Notes: generated by a model not told the origin, from the sequence alone. 30,730 bases of DNA from GCA-003244245 sp036521655 (GCA_036521655.1 DATDHI010000247.1:1-30730); one strand, 5' to 3'. Numbered from the stretch's first letter, positions 7,730 through 18,508 are shown. Made by a program: numbers and translations.

Positions 7730-8425
7730 GTGGAGGCTGAGCGGAGGCAACAGGCTGAGCGCAGCCAACAAGGTGTGCGCGTCGCCGGCCTGCCGCGGAT
7801 GCGGGTCGCCTACCCTGCCGCTGAGCTAACCGAGGCGGACCTGGCCAGCACCTGGCATGAGCAGCTTATTGGGTGGCTCGACGACGCCGTGGCCGAGGGC
7901 CTTCCCGAGCCCAACGCGATGGTGCTGGCCACCGCCGACGCCGACGGGCTGCCCAGCTCCCGGACAGTGCTGGCCAAGGGCCTTGACCCACGTGGTGTGG
8001 TGTTCTTCACCAACTTCACCTCCCGCAAGATGCACGACATCCACGCCACCAGGTACGCCGCGGCGACGTTCCCGTGGATTGCGCTGCACCGCCAAGCGCA
8101 CCTTCGTGGGCCGATCGAGGTGATCGACCCTCCGGAGAGCGCGGCTTACTGGGAGATCCGCCCGCGGGGCGCTCAGCTGGGGGCCTGGGCTTCGCCGCAG
8201 TCGGCGGTAGTGCAGAACCGGCGCGCCCTCGACGTCGCGCTGGAGCAGACCACCCGGCGCTTCGCCGACAGCCAGCAGGTGCCGTTGCCGGCCCACTGGG
8301 GCGGGCTCCGGATCCGGCCAGTGAGCGTGGAGTTCTGGCAGGGCAGGCCCGACCGGATGCACGATCGGCTGCGGTATCAGGTCGACGGTGCCGGCGCCTG
8401 GACAGTTGTGCGGCTCGCCCCGTGA
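7730..8425 (+). CDS. pdxH: Pyridoxine/pyridoxamine 5'-phosphate oxidase
   Basis: PdxH oxidises pyridoxine or pyridoxamine 5'-phosphate to pyridoxal 5'-phosphate with FMN and oxygen. The 231-residue protein has the full family layout: an N-terminal substrate loop region (MRVAYPAAELTEADL), the FMN-binding blocks NAMVLATADADGLPSSRTVL and GVVFFTNFTSRKMHDI, WEIRPRGAQLGAWASPQS, and the C-terminal VEFWQGRPDRMHDRLRY PLP-binding segment. The GTG start at 7730 has GGGGAG 7 bases before it. It ends 17 bases before gltA and is probably co-transcribed with it, as in related actinobacteria. Confidence 0.93.
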   Translation: MEAERRQQAERSQQGVRVAGLPRMRVAYPAAELTEADLASTWHEQLIGWLDDAVAEGLPEPNAMVLATADADGLPSSRTVLAKGLDPRGVVFFTNFTSRKMHDIHATRYAAATFPWIALHRQAHLRGPIEVIDPPESAAYWEIRPRGAQLGAWASPQSAVVQNRRALDVALEQTTRRFADSQQVPLPAHWGGLRIRPVSVEFWQGRPDRMHDRLRYQVDGAGAWTVVRLAP

Positions 8426-8442
8426 CCGGGCTACCGTGGGGC

Positions 8443-9783
<1,341 letters not shown>

Positions 9784-9875
9784 TAACCGCGCTGGGCGGG
9801 ATCCTCCATTGAGCGGTGGGCGATCGACTGCGCCTCGCGTACCGTGCCCGCAGGCCGAACCCCGGGAGCCGGTAC

Positions 9876-10925
9876 ATGCGTACCATCGAATGGGTCGATA
9901 GACGCGGCGTCGATGGACACATCAGCGTCATCGATCAGACCGCCCTGCCGCAATGGCGGCGGGTGGAGTTACATACTGCTGGCGACGTGGTGGATGCGAT
10001 CCACCGGATGGTAGTTCGCGGCGCGCCTGCGCTGGGGGCGGTGGGCGCCCTGGGCGTTGCGCTCGCTGCGGTGCGCGCGGCGGAGTTCGGCTACGACACC
10101 GATTCCGTGCGGGTCGATGCCCGTCGCATCGCGGCCGCCCGCCCGACGGCGGTACACCTGGGCTGGGCCGTGAAGCAGGTGCTGCCGGCGGTGTATCGGG
10201 GGCATGCCGCGGTTCTGGATGCTGCGCAGGCTGTGGTGGAGGCCAACGTTCGGGCTTGCGCCACGGTGTCCCGGCTCGGCGCCGCCCTCCTGCGCAGCTA
10301 CGTCGGTGACCGGCCGATGACATTGCACACGCACTGCAACGCCGGCGCACTGGCCTGTGTGGAGTGGGGCACGGCGCTCGGCGTCGTTCGGGCCCTGCAC
10401 GCCGACGCGCTGGTCCGGATGGTGCTGGTCGGCGAGACCCGTCCGCTGTTGCAGGGCTCCCGGATCACCGCGGCCGAACTCGCCCAGCTCGGCGTGCCAC
10501 ACCAGGTGATCGTCGACGCTGCCGGTCCGGGCCTGATCGCCAGCGGGAGGGTGGACGCGGTGATCGTCGGGGCGGACCGGATCGCCGCCAACTACGACGT
10601 GGTGAACAAGGTAGGCACCTACCCGCTGGCGCTGGCGGCGGCCAGGGCCAGGATCCCGTTCGTGGTCGCCGCCCCCGCCGCCACCCTCGACCCGGACACG
10701 CCCACCGGGGCGGCCGTGACTATCGAACACCGGGACCCCGACGAGGTGCTCCTGGTCGGGGGGTGGCGGATGGCGCCGACCGAATCCACCGCCCTCAATC
10801 CCGCCTTCGATGTGACGCCTGCCGACCTGGTCACCGCCATCGTCACCGAGTCCAGGGTGATTGAGCCGAGCGGCTTCGAGTCAGCGGTTCGGGTCCCTGC
10901 CATGCGGGTGGTCCCGGCTCGCTAG
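9876..10925 (+). CDS. mtnA: S-methyl-5-thioribose-1-phosphate isomerase
   Basis: MtnA isomerises methylthioribose-1-phosphate to methylthioribulose-1-phosphate in methionine salvage. The 349-residue protein has MRTIEWVDRRGVDGHISVIDQ at its start, RGAPALG at 48-54, the catalytic cysteine Cys154 in HTHCNAGALA, ETRPLLQGSR at 187-196, and the catalytic aspartate Asp234 in VGADRIAANYDVVNKVGT. The ATG at 9876 was chosen because the family begins MRTIEW and GGGAG lies just upstream; a start at 9816 adds noncoding-like residues. No other salvage genes are in the window. It converges on a minus-strand gene with only 10 bases between the stops. Confidence 0.92.
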   Translation: MRTIEWVDRRGVDGHISVIDQTALPQWRRVELHTAGDVVDAIHRMVVRGAPALGAVGALGVALAAVRAAEFGYDTDSVRVDARRIAAARPTAVHLGWAVKQVLPAVYRGHAAVLDAAQAVVEANVRACATVSRLGAALLRSYVGDRPMTLHTHCNAGALACVEWGTALGVVRALHADALVRMVLVGETRPLLQGSRITAAELAQLGVPHQVIVDAAGPGLIASGRVDAVIVGADRIAANYDVVNKVGTYPLALAAARARIPFVVAAPAATLDPDTPTGAAVTIEHRDPDEVLLVGGWRMAPTESTALNPAFDVTPADLVTAIVTESRVIEPSGFESAVRVPAMRVVPAR

Positions 10926-10935
10926 CCTACGCTCG

Positions 10936-11493
10936 CTAATCCCCGGCAGCCAGGCCGGCGACGGTGACCGGGCCCAGGACGAACTCCAGCTGCCCGATCT
11001 CCATCGTGGGTAGCCGGAGCACGCACTGGTATGTGTAGCCCTCACCGGGCACCAGCTTCTTCGTCGCGGGAGTCATGGTCATCGGCACCGGTGTTCCGTT
11101 GAATCGCGGGTCGTGGGGGCCCAGATTGCCGGTGTTGACGGTGATCGGGGAGCCGGTGATGTTGGCCAGCGCGACAGTGAACCGCACTCCCCCTTTGACT
11201 TTCTCCGGTCGCAGCACTGTGAACGACAGTCCGGCGGGGTCAGTCGCGGGTTTGGCGAACCCGACCGTCCCGAACGCACGGTCGGTGTCCTGCACGGGGG
11301 CACTGGACGGCGGCAGCCCCGCCGCGCTGCCCGGCGGAGCTGGGCCGGCCTGCGGAGCTGACGTACTGCCGACGAATGAGAAGGTAGCGACCGCACCAGC
11401 TCCGAGCGCAGCTCCCACCAGGCCCGACACTATGACAAGAGTGGTTGTCCACCGGTTGGAGGTTGGTCCGCGATGTCGTCCAGTTCTGGCCAC
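10936..11493 (-). CDS. Membrane-anchored hypothetical protein with beta-rich outer domain
   Basis: The 185-residue product starts at GTG 11493, with GGAGGGG 3-5 bases before it. A basic cytoplasmic N-terminus (RTGRHRGPTSNRWTT) precedes one membrane segment (LVIVSGLVGAALGAGAVATF, about residues 20-40), then a proline/alanine/serine linker and an outer domain of about 115 residues. The outer domain reads like an immunoglobulin-type beta sandwich of the DUF4352 kind: GGVRFTVALANITGSPITVNTG and LVPGEGYTYQCVLRLP. No catalytic motif is visible and I cannot name a function. It follows the mycothiol formaldehyde dehydrogenase gene on the same strand after 41 bases and may share its transcript. Confidence 0.7.
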   Translation of the reverse strand: MARTGRHRGPTSNRWTTTLVIVSGLVGAALGAGAVATFSFVGSTSAPQAGPAPPGSAAGLPPSSAPVQDTDRAFGTVGFAKPATDPAGLSFTVLRPEKVKGGVRFTVALANITGSPITVNTGNLGPHDPRFNGTPVPMTMTPATKKLVPGEGYTYQCVLRLPTMEIGQLEFVLGPVTVAGLAAGD

Positions 11494-11534
11494 GAACCCC
11501 TCCGTTTCCGTGCCGTCACGCTGCGCTCGCTCGC

Positions 11535-12632
11535 TCACGAACTGCGCAGGAGCATAACGCTGCGTAGCACCTCGCCACGCTTCATCTTCGCGAAGGCCTC
11601 TTCCACACCGTCCAGCTCGATCGTCTCGGACACGAATTTCTCCAGCGGAAGCCGTCCCTGCAGGTGCAGGTCGATCAGCAGCGGGAAGTCTCGGCTGGGC
11701 AGGCAGTCGCCGTACCACGACGACTTGAGTGCCCCGCCACGGGCGAAGAACTCGATCAGCGGGATTTGAGGCACCATCAGGTCGGGGGTGGGCACCCCGA
11801 CGAGCACCACGGTGCCCGCGTAATCGCGGGCGCGGAATGCCTGTTCCCAGGTCTCCGGGCGGCCTACCGCGTCGATCACGACATCGGCCCCGAATCCGCC
11901 GGTGTGCGCGCGGACCGCCTCGACGACGTCGGACTCCAGAGCGTTGACCGTGTGCGTCGCGCCGAAGTCGATGGCCCACTCCAGCTTGACCGGGTCAACG
12001 TCGATGCCAATGATCGTCGTCGCGCCGGCGAGGGCGGCACCGGCGATGGCCGCGTCGCCGACCCCGCCGCATCCGATCACGGCCACCGAGTCGCCGCGGG
12101 TGACCCTGCCGGTGTTCATCGCCGCACCCAGCCCGGCCATCACGCCGCAGCCGAGCAGCCCGGCAATCTCGGGCGCAACAGCGGGGTTGATCTTGGTGCA
12201 CTGGCCACTGTGAACCAAGGTCTTCGCGGCGAAGGCCCCGATACCCAGCGCGGGCGACAGCGCGGTGCCGTCGGACAGCGTCATCGGCTGGCTGGCGTTG
12301 TGGGTGTCGAAGCAGTACCAAGGCTTGCCACGCCGGCAGGCCCGGCAGCGACCGCACACCGCGCGCCAGTTGAGGATGACGAAGTCGCCGGGCGCCACGG
12401 TATCGACGCCATCGCCCACCGACTCGACCACGCCCGCCGCCTCGTGCCCGAGCAGGAACGGGAAGTCGTCGTTGATCCCGCCGTTGCGGTAGTGCAGGTC
12501 GGTGTGGCACACACCGCACGCCTGCACGGCGACCAGCGCCTCACCCGGGCCCGGATCCGGCACGTGCACGGTCTGCACCGTCACCGGCATGCCCTTGCCG
12601 CGCGCCACCACCGCCCGCACCTCGTGGCCCAC
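11535..12632 (-). CDS. mscR: S-(hydroxymethyl)mycothiol dehydrogenase
   Basis: This zinc-dependent medium-chain dehydrogenase oxidises the adduct of formaldehyde with mycothiol (and can act on nitrosomycothiol), detoxifying formaldehyde in mycothiol-producing actinobacteria. The 365-residue protein carries the catalytic-zinc Cys42 (ACGVCHTDLHYRNGGIND) and His63 (GHEAAG), the structural-zinc cysteines Cys93, Cys96, Cys99 and Cys107, a Rossmann motif VIGCGGVGDAAIAGA, and the family-specific ILNWRAVCGRCRAC, GALKSSWYGDCLPSRDFP and LHLQGRLPLEKFVSE. The GTG start at 12632 has GGGAGG five bases ahead. A DoxX-family gene lies 52 bases upstream on the same strand. Confidence 0.9.
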   Translation of the reverse strand: MGHEVRAVVARGKGMPVTVQTVHVPDPGPGEALVAVQACGVCHTDLHYRNGGINDDFPFLLGHEAAGVVESVGDGVDTVAPGDFVILNWRAVCGRCRACRRGKPWYCFDTHNASQPMTLSDGTALSPALGIGAFAAKTLVHSGQCTKINPAVAPEIAGLLGCGVMAGLGAAMNTGRVTRGDSVAVIGCGGVGDAAIAGAALAGATTIIGIDVDPVKLEWAIDFGATHTVNALESDVVEAVRAHTGGFGADVVIDAVGRPETWEQAFRARDYAGTVVLVGVPTPDLMVPQIPLIEFFARGGALKSSWYGDCLPSRDFPLLIDLHLQGRLPLEKFVSETIELDGVEEAFAKMKRGEVLRSVMLLRSS

Positions 12633-12684
12633 TGAGACCTCCCTTGGGCTCCTCCAGCCCTACGGCGGCCAGCCTGCCACGATG

Positions 12685-13128
12685 TCAGGAGCGCTTGCGA
12701 CCCCGTCGCGACGACTTCTTCGAGCGCCGGGTTGCTTTGCCGCCACTGATCGTCAACAGGAGCCCGGCGAGCAGGCCGGCGTTCTTGAGGAAGTGCTCCG
12801 CGTGGTTCTTGCGTTCGTCGGGGTAGCCCGTGGACCAGAACGAGTGCTGCATCACCGTGCTGGGAACCAGGTCCGCGGCGAGCACCAACGCCGCGATCCG
12901 GGGCGCCCGCCCGAACCCCATCATCAACCCGCCGAGAATCTTCGCGCCAGCGCCTGCTTGCACGACCAAAGCGGGATTGACGGACGGGATCGCAGGCACC
13001 ATCTCCTGGCCCTTTGCCAGCAGCGGGGTAGCCGCCTCGATCTTGGGCTTGGGGCTGAGTAGGGTGTTCACCCCGTCGGCGACGAACACCGCAGCGAGCA
13101 GGGGACGGGCAACGCGACGCAGCAGCAC
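12685..13128 (-). CDS. DoxX family membrane protein
   Basis: The product has about 147 residues and four predicted hydrophobic segments in the DoxX pattern: LLRRVARPLLAAVFVADGVNTL at the start, VQAGAGAKILGGLMMGFG, RIAALVLAADLVPSTVMQHSFW, and KNAGLLAGLLLTISG, followed by a strongly basic tail (KATRRSKKSSRRGRKRS). DoxX proteins are small integral membrane proteins linked in some actinobacteria to redox and detoxification functions; the specific role here is unknown. The GTG at 13128 is preferred because GAGGAG lies six bases upstream and the family begins there. An ATG at 13164 would add 12 residues. It probably shares a transcript with the downstream formaldehyde dehydrogenase gene. Confidence 0.8.
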   Translation of the reverse strand: MLLRRVARPLLAAVFVADGVNTLLSPKPKIEAATPLLAKGQEMVPAIPSVNPALVVQAGAGAKILGGLMMGFGRAPRIAALVLAADLVPSTVMQHSFWSTGYPDERKNHAEHFLKNAGLLAGLLLTISGGKATRRSKKSSRRGRKRS

Positions 13129-13287
13129 GATCGGCTCCTCTCTGAGCACAGCCAGTTTTCGCATTTGCACCGTAGCGCTCAGCAGCCGTGACGCGCATGA
13201 AGCCACCCATGTGGGGGGTGCTGGACACCTCGTGAGCGGCGTTCGGTGCGATGACACTGTTACGCACTCACGAGTCCGGAGGGCGCT

Positions 13288-14322
13288 ATGGCTGAGTCTC
13301 GGGACCCCGTTGCGGATCTGCGGCGGATCGCTTTCCTGCTGGAGCGCGCCCACGAGGAGACCTACCGGGTTCGGGCATTCCGGACCGCGGCCTCGGCGCT
13401 CGCCGCCCGGGACGACCTGACTCAGCGGGCCAGGGCGGGCACGCTGACGGCGCTGAGCGGCGTCGGTGAGGTCACCGCTCGCTGCGTCACCGAGTCTCTC
13501 GCAGGGGAGCAGCCGGAATACCTGCGCCGGCTGGAGGCGGCCGGCGAGGCCCCGCTGGCCAGCGTCGATCCGACACCGGCTGGCGTGGCGTTGCGCGCAG
13601 CACTGCGCGGCGACTGCCACAGCCATTCCGATTGGTCCGATGGCGGTTCCCCGATTGAGGAGATGGCGACCGCTGCCCGTGAGCTCGGTCACGAGTACAT
13701 CGTGCTGACCGATCACTCACCGCGGCTCACCGTCGCCAACGGGCTGTCCGCCGAGCGGCTGCGCCGCCAGCTCGATGTCGTCGCCGCGCTCAACGAGGGC
13801 CTCGCCCCGTTTCGAATCCTCACCGGGATCGAGGTGGACATCCTCACCGACGGTGCACTGGATCAAACTGACGAACTGCTTGCGCGACTGGACCTGGTGG
13901 TCGCCTCGGTGCACTCGCAACTGCGGATGCCGGCCCCGGAGATGACTCAGCGGATGCTCACCGCAGTGGCCAACCCCTATGTCAACGTGTTGGGGCACTG
14001 CACCGGCCGGATGGTGACCGGTGCTCGTAAACGCCCCGAATCGCAGTTCGACGCAGACGCGGTGTTTGCCGCCTGCGCAGAGCACGGCGTCGCGGTGGAG
14101 GTCAACTCCCGCCCCGACCGGCTGGACCCGCCCAAGCGGCTATTGCGGCTCGCTGTCGAGGCGGGCTGCCTGGTTGCCATCGACTCCGACGCGCATGCCC
14201 CCGGGCAGCTCGACTGGCTGCCCTACGGCTGTGAGCGCGCTGCGCTGTGCGGGGTGAGCGCCGATCGGGTGGTGAACACCCGGTCCGCCGGCGCGCTGCA
14301 GGCCTGGGCCACCAGGACCTAA
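13288..14322 (+). CDS. PHP domain phosphoesterase (PolX C-terminal-like)
   Basis: The 344-residue protein has an N-terminal helix-hairpin-helix-like part (about 1-100: DLRRIAFLLERAHEETYRVRAF, then LTALSGVGEVTARCVTESL) and a C-terminal PHP metal-dependent phosphoesterase domain. Metal-ligand motifs are CHSHSDWSDG, LTDHSPR, EVDIL, VHSQLR, NVLGHCTGR and IDSDAHAP. This is the arrangement of bacterial DNA polymerase X without the nucleotidyltransferase core, so a role in DNA repair or as a stand-alone phosphoesterase is plausible but unproven. GGAGG lies shortly before the ATG. It is divergent from the DoxX gene and converges on fprA with 62 bases between. Confidence 0.85.
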   Translation: MAESRDPVADLRRIAFLLERAHEETYRVRAFRTAASALAARDDLTQRARAGTLTALSGVGEVTARCVTESLAGEQPEYLRRLEAAGEAPLASVDPTPAGVALRAALRGDCHSHSDWSDGGSPIEEMATAARELGHEYIVLTDHSPRLTVANGLSAERLRRQLDVVAALNEGLAPFRILTGIEVDILTDGALDQTDELLARLDLVVASVHSQLRMPAPEMTQRMLTAVANPYVNVLGHCTGRMVTGARKRPESQFDADAVFAACAEHGVAVEVNSRPDRLDPPKRLLRLAVEAGCLVAIDSDAHAPGQLDWLPYGCERAALCGVSADRVVNTRSAGALQAWATRT

Positions 14323-14384
14323 CCGGTGTGTCCGCACCCAATGCCCGGTGTATCGCGCCGTGTGTCCGCGCCCTGTGTCCGGGG

Positions 14385-15737
<1,353 letters not shown>

Positions 15738-15818
15738 GGGCCACGCACCTCCTGGGAGAAAATACTGGCAGTCGCGGAGCCCGACGTTACGCTACGACGG
15801 TGCTGTGGTGCTCGGCTC

Positions 15819-16005
15819 TGTGAGGTAGCCCGAATACCTCGCCGTCAGGATTGCCTGACAGCACCTTCCAGTCCAGGGAGCTAAGAGGGCACACTCTTAC
15901 CGTCCCGGGTAGGACACGTTATTCCGCTGGGGGTCGCTGCTCAGCTGACGACACCGGACCGCCCCGGGGGGCGAGAGCCGTGCGGGATTCCCACTGCACG
16001 GCTCT
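15819..16005 (+). other. Structured intergenic stretch, candidate small RNA or regulatory leader
   Basis: The 272-base gap between fprA and the HAD gene holds no credible ORF but several inverted repeats in series. They are GAGGTA/TACCTC (15822-15840), a nine-pair stem with one mismatch around ATTG (15841-15862, core GTCAGG/CCTGAC), TAAGAG/CTCTTA (15882-15899), and a strong 10-bp hairpin at 15974-16005. This could be a small structured RNA ending at the last hairpin. I cannot match it to a named RNA family. Confidence 0.3.
15974..16005 (-). terminator. Hairpin downstream of the HAD phosphatase gene
   Basis: AGAGCCGTGC (15974-15983) and its reverse complement (15996-16005) flank a 12-base loop. 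It lies five bases beyond the stop codon of the minus-strand HAD gene at 16010, a typical terminator position. Confidence 0.65.
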
Positions 16006-16009
16006 GCCA

Positions 16010-16834
16010 TCAGCCAGCCATTGGTGCCGTGACGATGCGGCGCAGCGCTGCAACGGTCAGCCCGTCGCGCAACTCCGGATCGCCCCGCAGTACCGATACC
16101 CCGCCGGGGCGGGCGAGGTCGTCGAGCACCGCAGCGGCTCCGGACAGATCCTGATCCCGGGTATAGCTGTTGACCACCGCCACACACTGCAGGTTGGCGG
16201 CAAGAGCGGCTTGCACCCCGTTAGCCGAGTCCTCCACGGCTACCGCATCAATGTGGGTCAGCTCCAGACGTACCAGCGTTTCCAGGTAGACGGCCGGATC
16301 GGGCTTGAGGTCGGTGATGTCCGATCCGGTGACCACGACGTCGAACACGTCGAGTCCGAAGAGCGTGTCGAGTAACGGCAGTACCCAATTACCGGTTCCG
16401 GTGGTAGCGACCGCGGTGGCTACGCCCTCGGTCCGCAACGCGTTGATGAGTTCCGCCGCTCCGGAACGAGGCGCTATCGCGCCGGTGCGGACAAGTGCTG
16501 CGAAGCGGCGCGTCTTGTCCTGGTGCAACTCGGTCGCAAGCGCGGCGGCCTCGGCTGGAGGGTGGCCTTTGGACTGGAGATAGTGATCGATTCGGCGGCG
16601 ACCACCCGTCAGTGCGAGCAGTTCGCCGTATTCCTGAACACCCCACCGGTAATCCAGACCGGCGGCATCGAATGCCTCATTGAACGCCACCCGGTGGCCG
16701 TCGCGCTCGGTGTCGGCCAGCGTCCCGTCCACATCGAAGATCACCGCTCGCAGCGGATCCACTAGCTCGAGCTCTGACGGATCGGTGTCCACCTCAGCTG
16801 GTGGCAAGACTCTTGGGGGTCGCGCGGTCGGCAT
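16010..16834 (-). CDS. CbbY-type HAD-superfamily phosphatase
   Basis: The product is a HAD subfamily IA hydrolase of up to 274 residues. Motif I is FDVDGTLADTE (nucleophile Asp34, general acid Asp36). A helical cap follows (HRVAFNEAFDAAGLDYRWG), then motif II VATTG, motif III at DLKPDPAVYL, and motif IV VEDSANGVQAAL. The cap is that of CbbY/beta-phosphoglucomutase-like phosphatases, which act on sugar phosphates. The start is uncertain. The ATG at 16834 gives a 28-residue extension before LRAVIFDVDGT, and a GTG at the VDPLRAV codon would also fit; neither has a strong ribosome-binding site. CbbY is often Calvin-cycle linked, but no RuBisCO gene is visible here. Confidence 0.82.
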   Translation of the reverse strand: MPTARPPRVLPPAEVDTDPSELELVDPLRAVIFDVDGTLADTERDGHRVAFNEAFDAAGLDYRWGVQEYGELLALTGGRRRIDHYLQSKGHPPAEAAALATELHQDKTRRFAALVRTGAIAPRSGAAELINALRTEGVATAVATTGTGNWVLPLLDTLFGLDVFDVVVTGSDITDLKPDPAVYLETLVRLELTHIDAVAVEDSANGVQAALAANLQCVAVVNSYTRDQDLSGAAAVLDDLARPGGVSVLRGDPELRDGLTVAALRRIVTAPMAG

Positions 16835-16976
16835 GGACCGAACGCTAGGGCGGCCTGGTTGCCGCCGGCCTCCCTCGGCGGGGTGGACCTGCCGGGGGAA
16901 CAGCTCGTCGGCGGGGACCGAACTCGATCCGGTAGCCCGCCGGCGACGGTCCGATCGGCGCGGGCTAGCCGCCCGC

Positions 16977-17005
16977 CTCGGTGGTCGTAGGCCCCGACCA
17001 CCGAG
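16977..17005. terminator. 11-bp stem hairpin next to the insertion sequence remnant
   Basis: CTCGGTGGTCG (16977-16987) and its exact reverse complement (16995-17005) enclose a 7-base loop. It lies in the roughly 290-base gap between the HAD gene and the IS630 remnant. Nothing else is recognisable in 16,835-17,127, where the short minus-strand frame ending at 17030 is of unknown origin. The hairpin could terminate transcripts entering from the insertion sequence. Confidence 0.5.
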
Positions 17006-17127
17006 ACCTAGACCCGTGGAAATCCGTCCTCAGCGACATCCAATAGCGGGACTTCCGGTCCCTGCGGCGTACCCCGGGCCGATCTGGGCCAGGTCGAGCA
17101 TCACTTTCCACTGGTGAAGATCGTTGC

Positions 17128-17924
17128 GGTGTGTCGGAAGTAGCTTGACGGTCAATCTGGGGCCCGCGGGCACTGCCGGCGGCCACCAGAACGGGGCTGG
17201 CGCCGGTCTGACGGGCGGGCTCATGCCTGTCCTGCCAGCTGTCGGTGAGTGCGCCGAGGGCCTCGAGGAGGTTGCGGACCGCGGAGTAGGTTCCGCGGCG
17301 GATCGCCTGGTGAGTGATGATGCTCAGGGACACCTCGACGAGGTTGAGCCATGGGTCCGGGGGGTCTGTCGGCTGCGGTCCAGCGGCGCTTCTGTCTGGG
17401 ACCGGCCGCTGCTGCGCCACGGCGCCGTCAGTGGGGCTGCCGGCGACACCTCTGACCTGGGCGTCCAGCGTGGGGTCAGCGGCGAGTGTGAAGGTCTCTA
17501 CCTGCTGCGGATGGATCCCCCACTTGCGCCAGATCCTGGCGACCGTGGCGTGGGAGATACCCAGTTGACTGCCGAGGAGTCGCGCCGACCAGTGGGAGGC
17601 ACCCAGATGCGCTGGTGGGCGGCCACCGTCTGCGAGCGTGGTCGCGACCACCTCGAGCTCATCCACCACGGCCGGTCGGCCGGAACGGGGCATATCGCTG
17701 AGAGCGTTGATCCCTCCGGCGGCGTACCGATTACGCCAGTTGATCACTGTCGGTCGAGTCGCCCCGGTCCAGCGGGCGATCTCCGTGTTGGCCAGGCCCT
17801 CCGCGGCCAGCAGCACGATGCGAGCTCGATGGGCCAGGCCCGCCCGCACCGACGTCGACCGTGCCAGCGCCACCAGACGAGCACGGTCGCCCTCACGGAG
17901 GGTCAGGGGAGCTGCGACAGGCAT
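17128..17924 (-). pseudogene. IS630 family transposase, catalytic core deleted
   Basis: From ATG 17924 the first 150 residues are a normal IS630 N-terminus. A helix-turn-helix segment (LRARIVLLAAEG-like HRARIVLLAAEGLANTEIA) is followed by TRPTVINWRNRYAAGGINAL and ISHATVARIWRKWGIHPQQVETF. The frame then jumps through about 30 unfamiliar residues to the C-terminal block WLNLVEVSLSIITHQAIRRG. The stretch normally holding the first two acidic residues of the DDE triad is gone; an out-of-frame trace of the first (RSQTEAPLDRSRQTP) remains near the junction. About 130 residues are missing, so it cannot be an active transposase. The open frame continues past the element to 16965, but that part is not transposase. 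Confidence 0.75.
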
Positions 17925-17973
17925 GGTTCCCATGGTCCCGCAGGTCAGCCTGTCAAACAACTATCAACACACC
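17128..17973 (-). mobile_element. IS630-type insertion sequence, internally deleted
   Basis: Imperfect terminal inverted repeats are visible. The left end reads GGTGTGTCGGAAGTAGCTTG from 17128, and the right end, read on the minus strand from 17973, begins GGTGTGTTGATAGTTGTTTG. About 18 of 24 positions agree. The left repeat overlaps the end of the transposase frame (residues ATSDTPQ), as often seen in this family. The element is about 850 bp, against roughly 1.1-1.2 kb for intact relatives, because most of the catalytic region is missing. It marks the junction between core genes and the CO dehydrogenase locus. Confidence 0.65.
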
Positions 17974-18133
17974 ACGGTTGCAGTGCCGCCGATCAGGGGC
18001 GACTCCCACGTATGGGTGGCTTAGACGCTCTTGACACGCCGCAGCTCATCCGTGTGGACTAGTGCCCCGCATCACATTCAAGCGGGAGTAGCCGACCCCG
18101 CGGGACCCCGCACGGAGTGAGAGGGGACAGACG

Positions 18134-18457
18134 ATGGCGATCGAGTCTGACGGGCACAGTCGAGGAAACCCCCGGATCTACGAGCTGATCGAGAACGCTC
18201 CGAAGACGGGGAAGAGCCCCACCATCTGGGCCTGGCCAGAGGTCGTGGACTGGCTTCGAGTCGCCGGTCAGCCGGTGCCGGGGCCGTGGCCACCCCACCA
18301 GGAGCCGCGGCCCAATCCCGAGGAGGAGAGCATCCCGGTGGCGGTGGTTGAACCTGAGCGATCCGCACCTGAGCGATCCGCACCTGAGCGGCCCGCTCGC
18401 GAGTGGCCCGACGGGGAGCCACCCGCGCGTCGAGGCCTGGGGTGGCAGGACTCCTAA
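18134..18457 (+). CDS. Hypothetical protein with tandem ERSAP repeats
   Basis: The 107-residue product starts at an ATG preceded by GAGAGGGG. The first 45 residues (NPRIYELIENAPKTGKSPTI followed by WAWPEVVDWLR) weakly resemble the C-terminal half of AlpA/excisionase-type DNA-binding proteins, in which a W-x-W-x-x-V-x-x-W pattern follows the helix-turn-helix. The N-terminal helix-turn-helix itself is absent, so this is only a suggestion. The rest is proline-rich and disordered, with three near-identical 15-base units (18350-18394) encoding PERSA. It lies between the IS remnant and coxM, 154 bases before coxM, and could be a regulator or a mobile-element remnant. Confidence 0.5.
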   Translation: MAIESDGHSRGNPRIYELIENAPKTGKSPTIWAWPEVVDWLRVAGQPVPGPWPPHQEPRPNPEEESIPVAVVEPERSAPERSAPERPAREWPDGEPPARRGLGWQDS

Positions 18458-18467
18458 GCCGATTGGC

Positions 18468-18508
18468 CCTTTTTAAATTCATCAGGGTCCGCATTAGGTA
18501 TTAATTCG
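18468..18508 (+). promoter_or_regulatory. AT-rich candidate promoter of the cox operon
   Basis: Between the preceding stop (18457) and coxM, a 40-base AT-rich island stands out from the GC-rich surroundings. It contains CTTTTTAAATTC and GGTATTAATTC, where TATTAA at 18499-18504 could be a -10 box. The T-run could equally terminate the upstream gene. The remaining 100 bases to coxM would be an untranslated leader; no clear operator or riboswitch is visible in it. Confidence 0.35.

Noticed and set aside
11664..12635. Plus-strand open frame opposite the mycothiol formaldehyde dehydrogenase gene
   Set aside because: Shadow of a well-conserved gene with no ribosome-binding site or motif support.
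14323..14384. Repeated GTGTCCGC words between the PHP and fprA genes
   Set aside because: Short, imperfect and without inverted symmetry; nothing beyond a low-complexity convergent gap.
16010..16834. CbbY-type phosphatase taken as evidence of a Calvin cycle locus
   Set aside because: No RuBisCO, phosphoribulokinase or other Calvin gene is visible, and this phosphatase group is common outside autotrophs.
17030..17224. Minus-strand frame of about 64 residues ending at 17030
   Set aside because: It crosses the left terminal repeat of the insertion sequence and matches nothing I know. It may be the tail of a gene cut by the insertion, but this cannot be shown here.
18350..18394. Tandem 15-base units considered as a CRISPR or minisatellite
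   Set aside because: Units are directly adjacent without spacers and lie in frame in a reading frame with a good ribosome-binding site; they simply encode a PERSA repeat.
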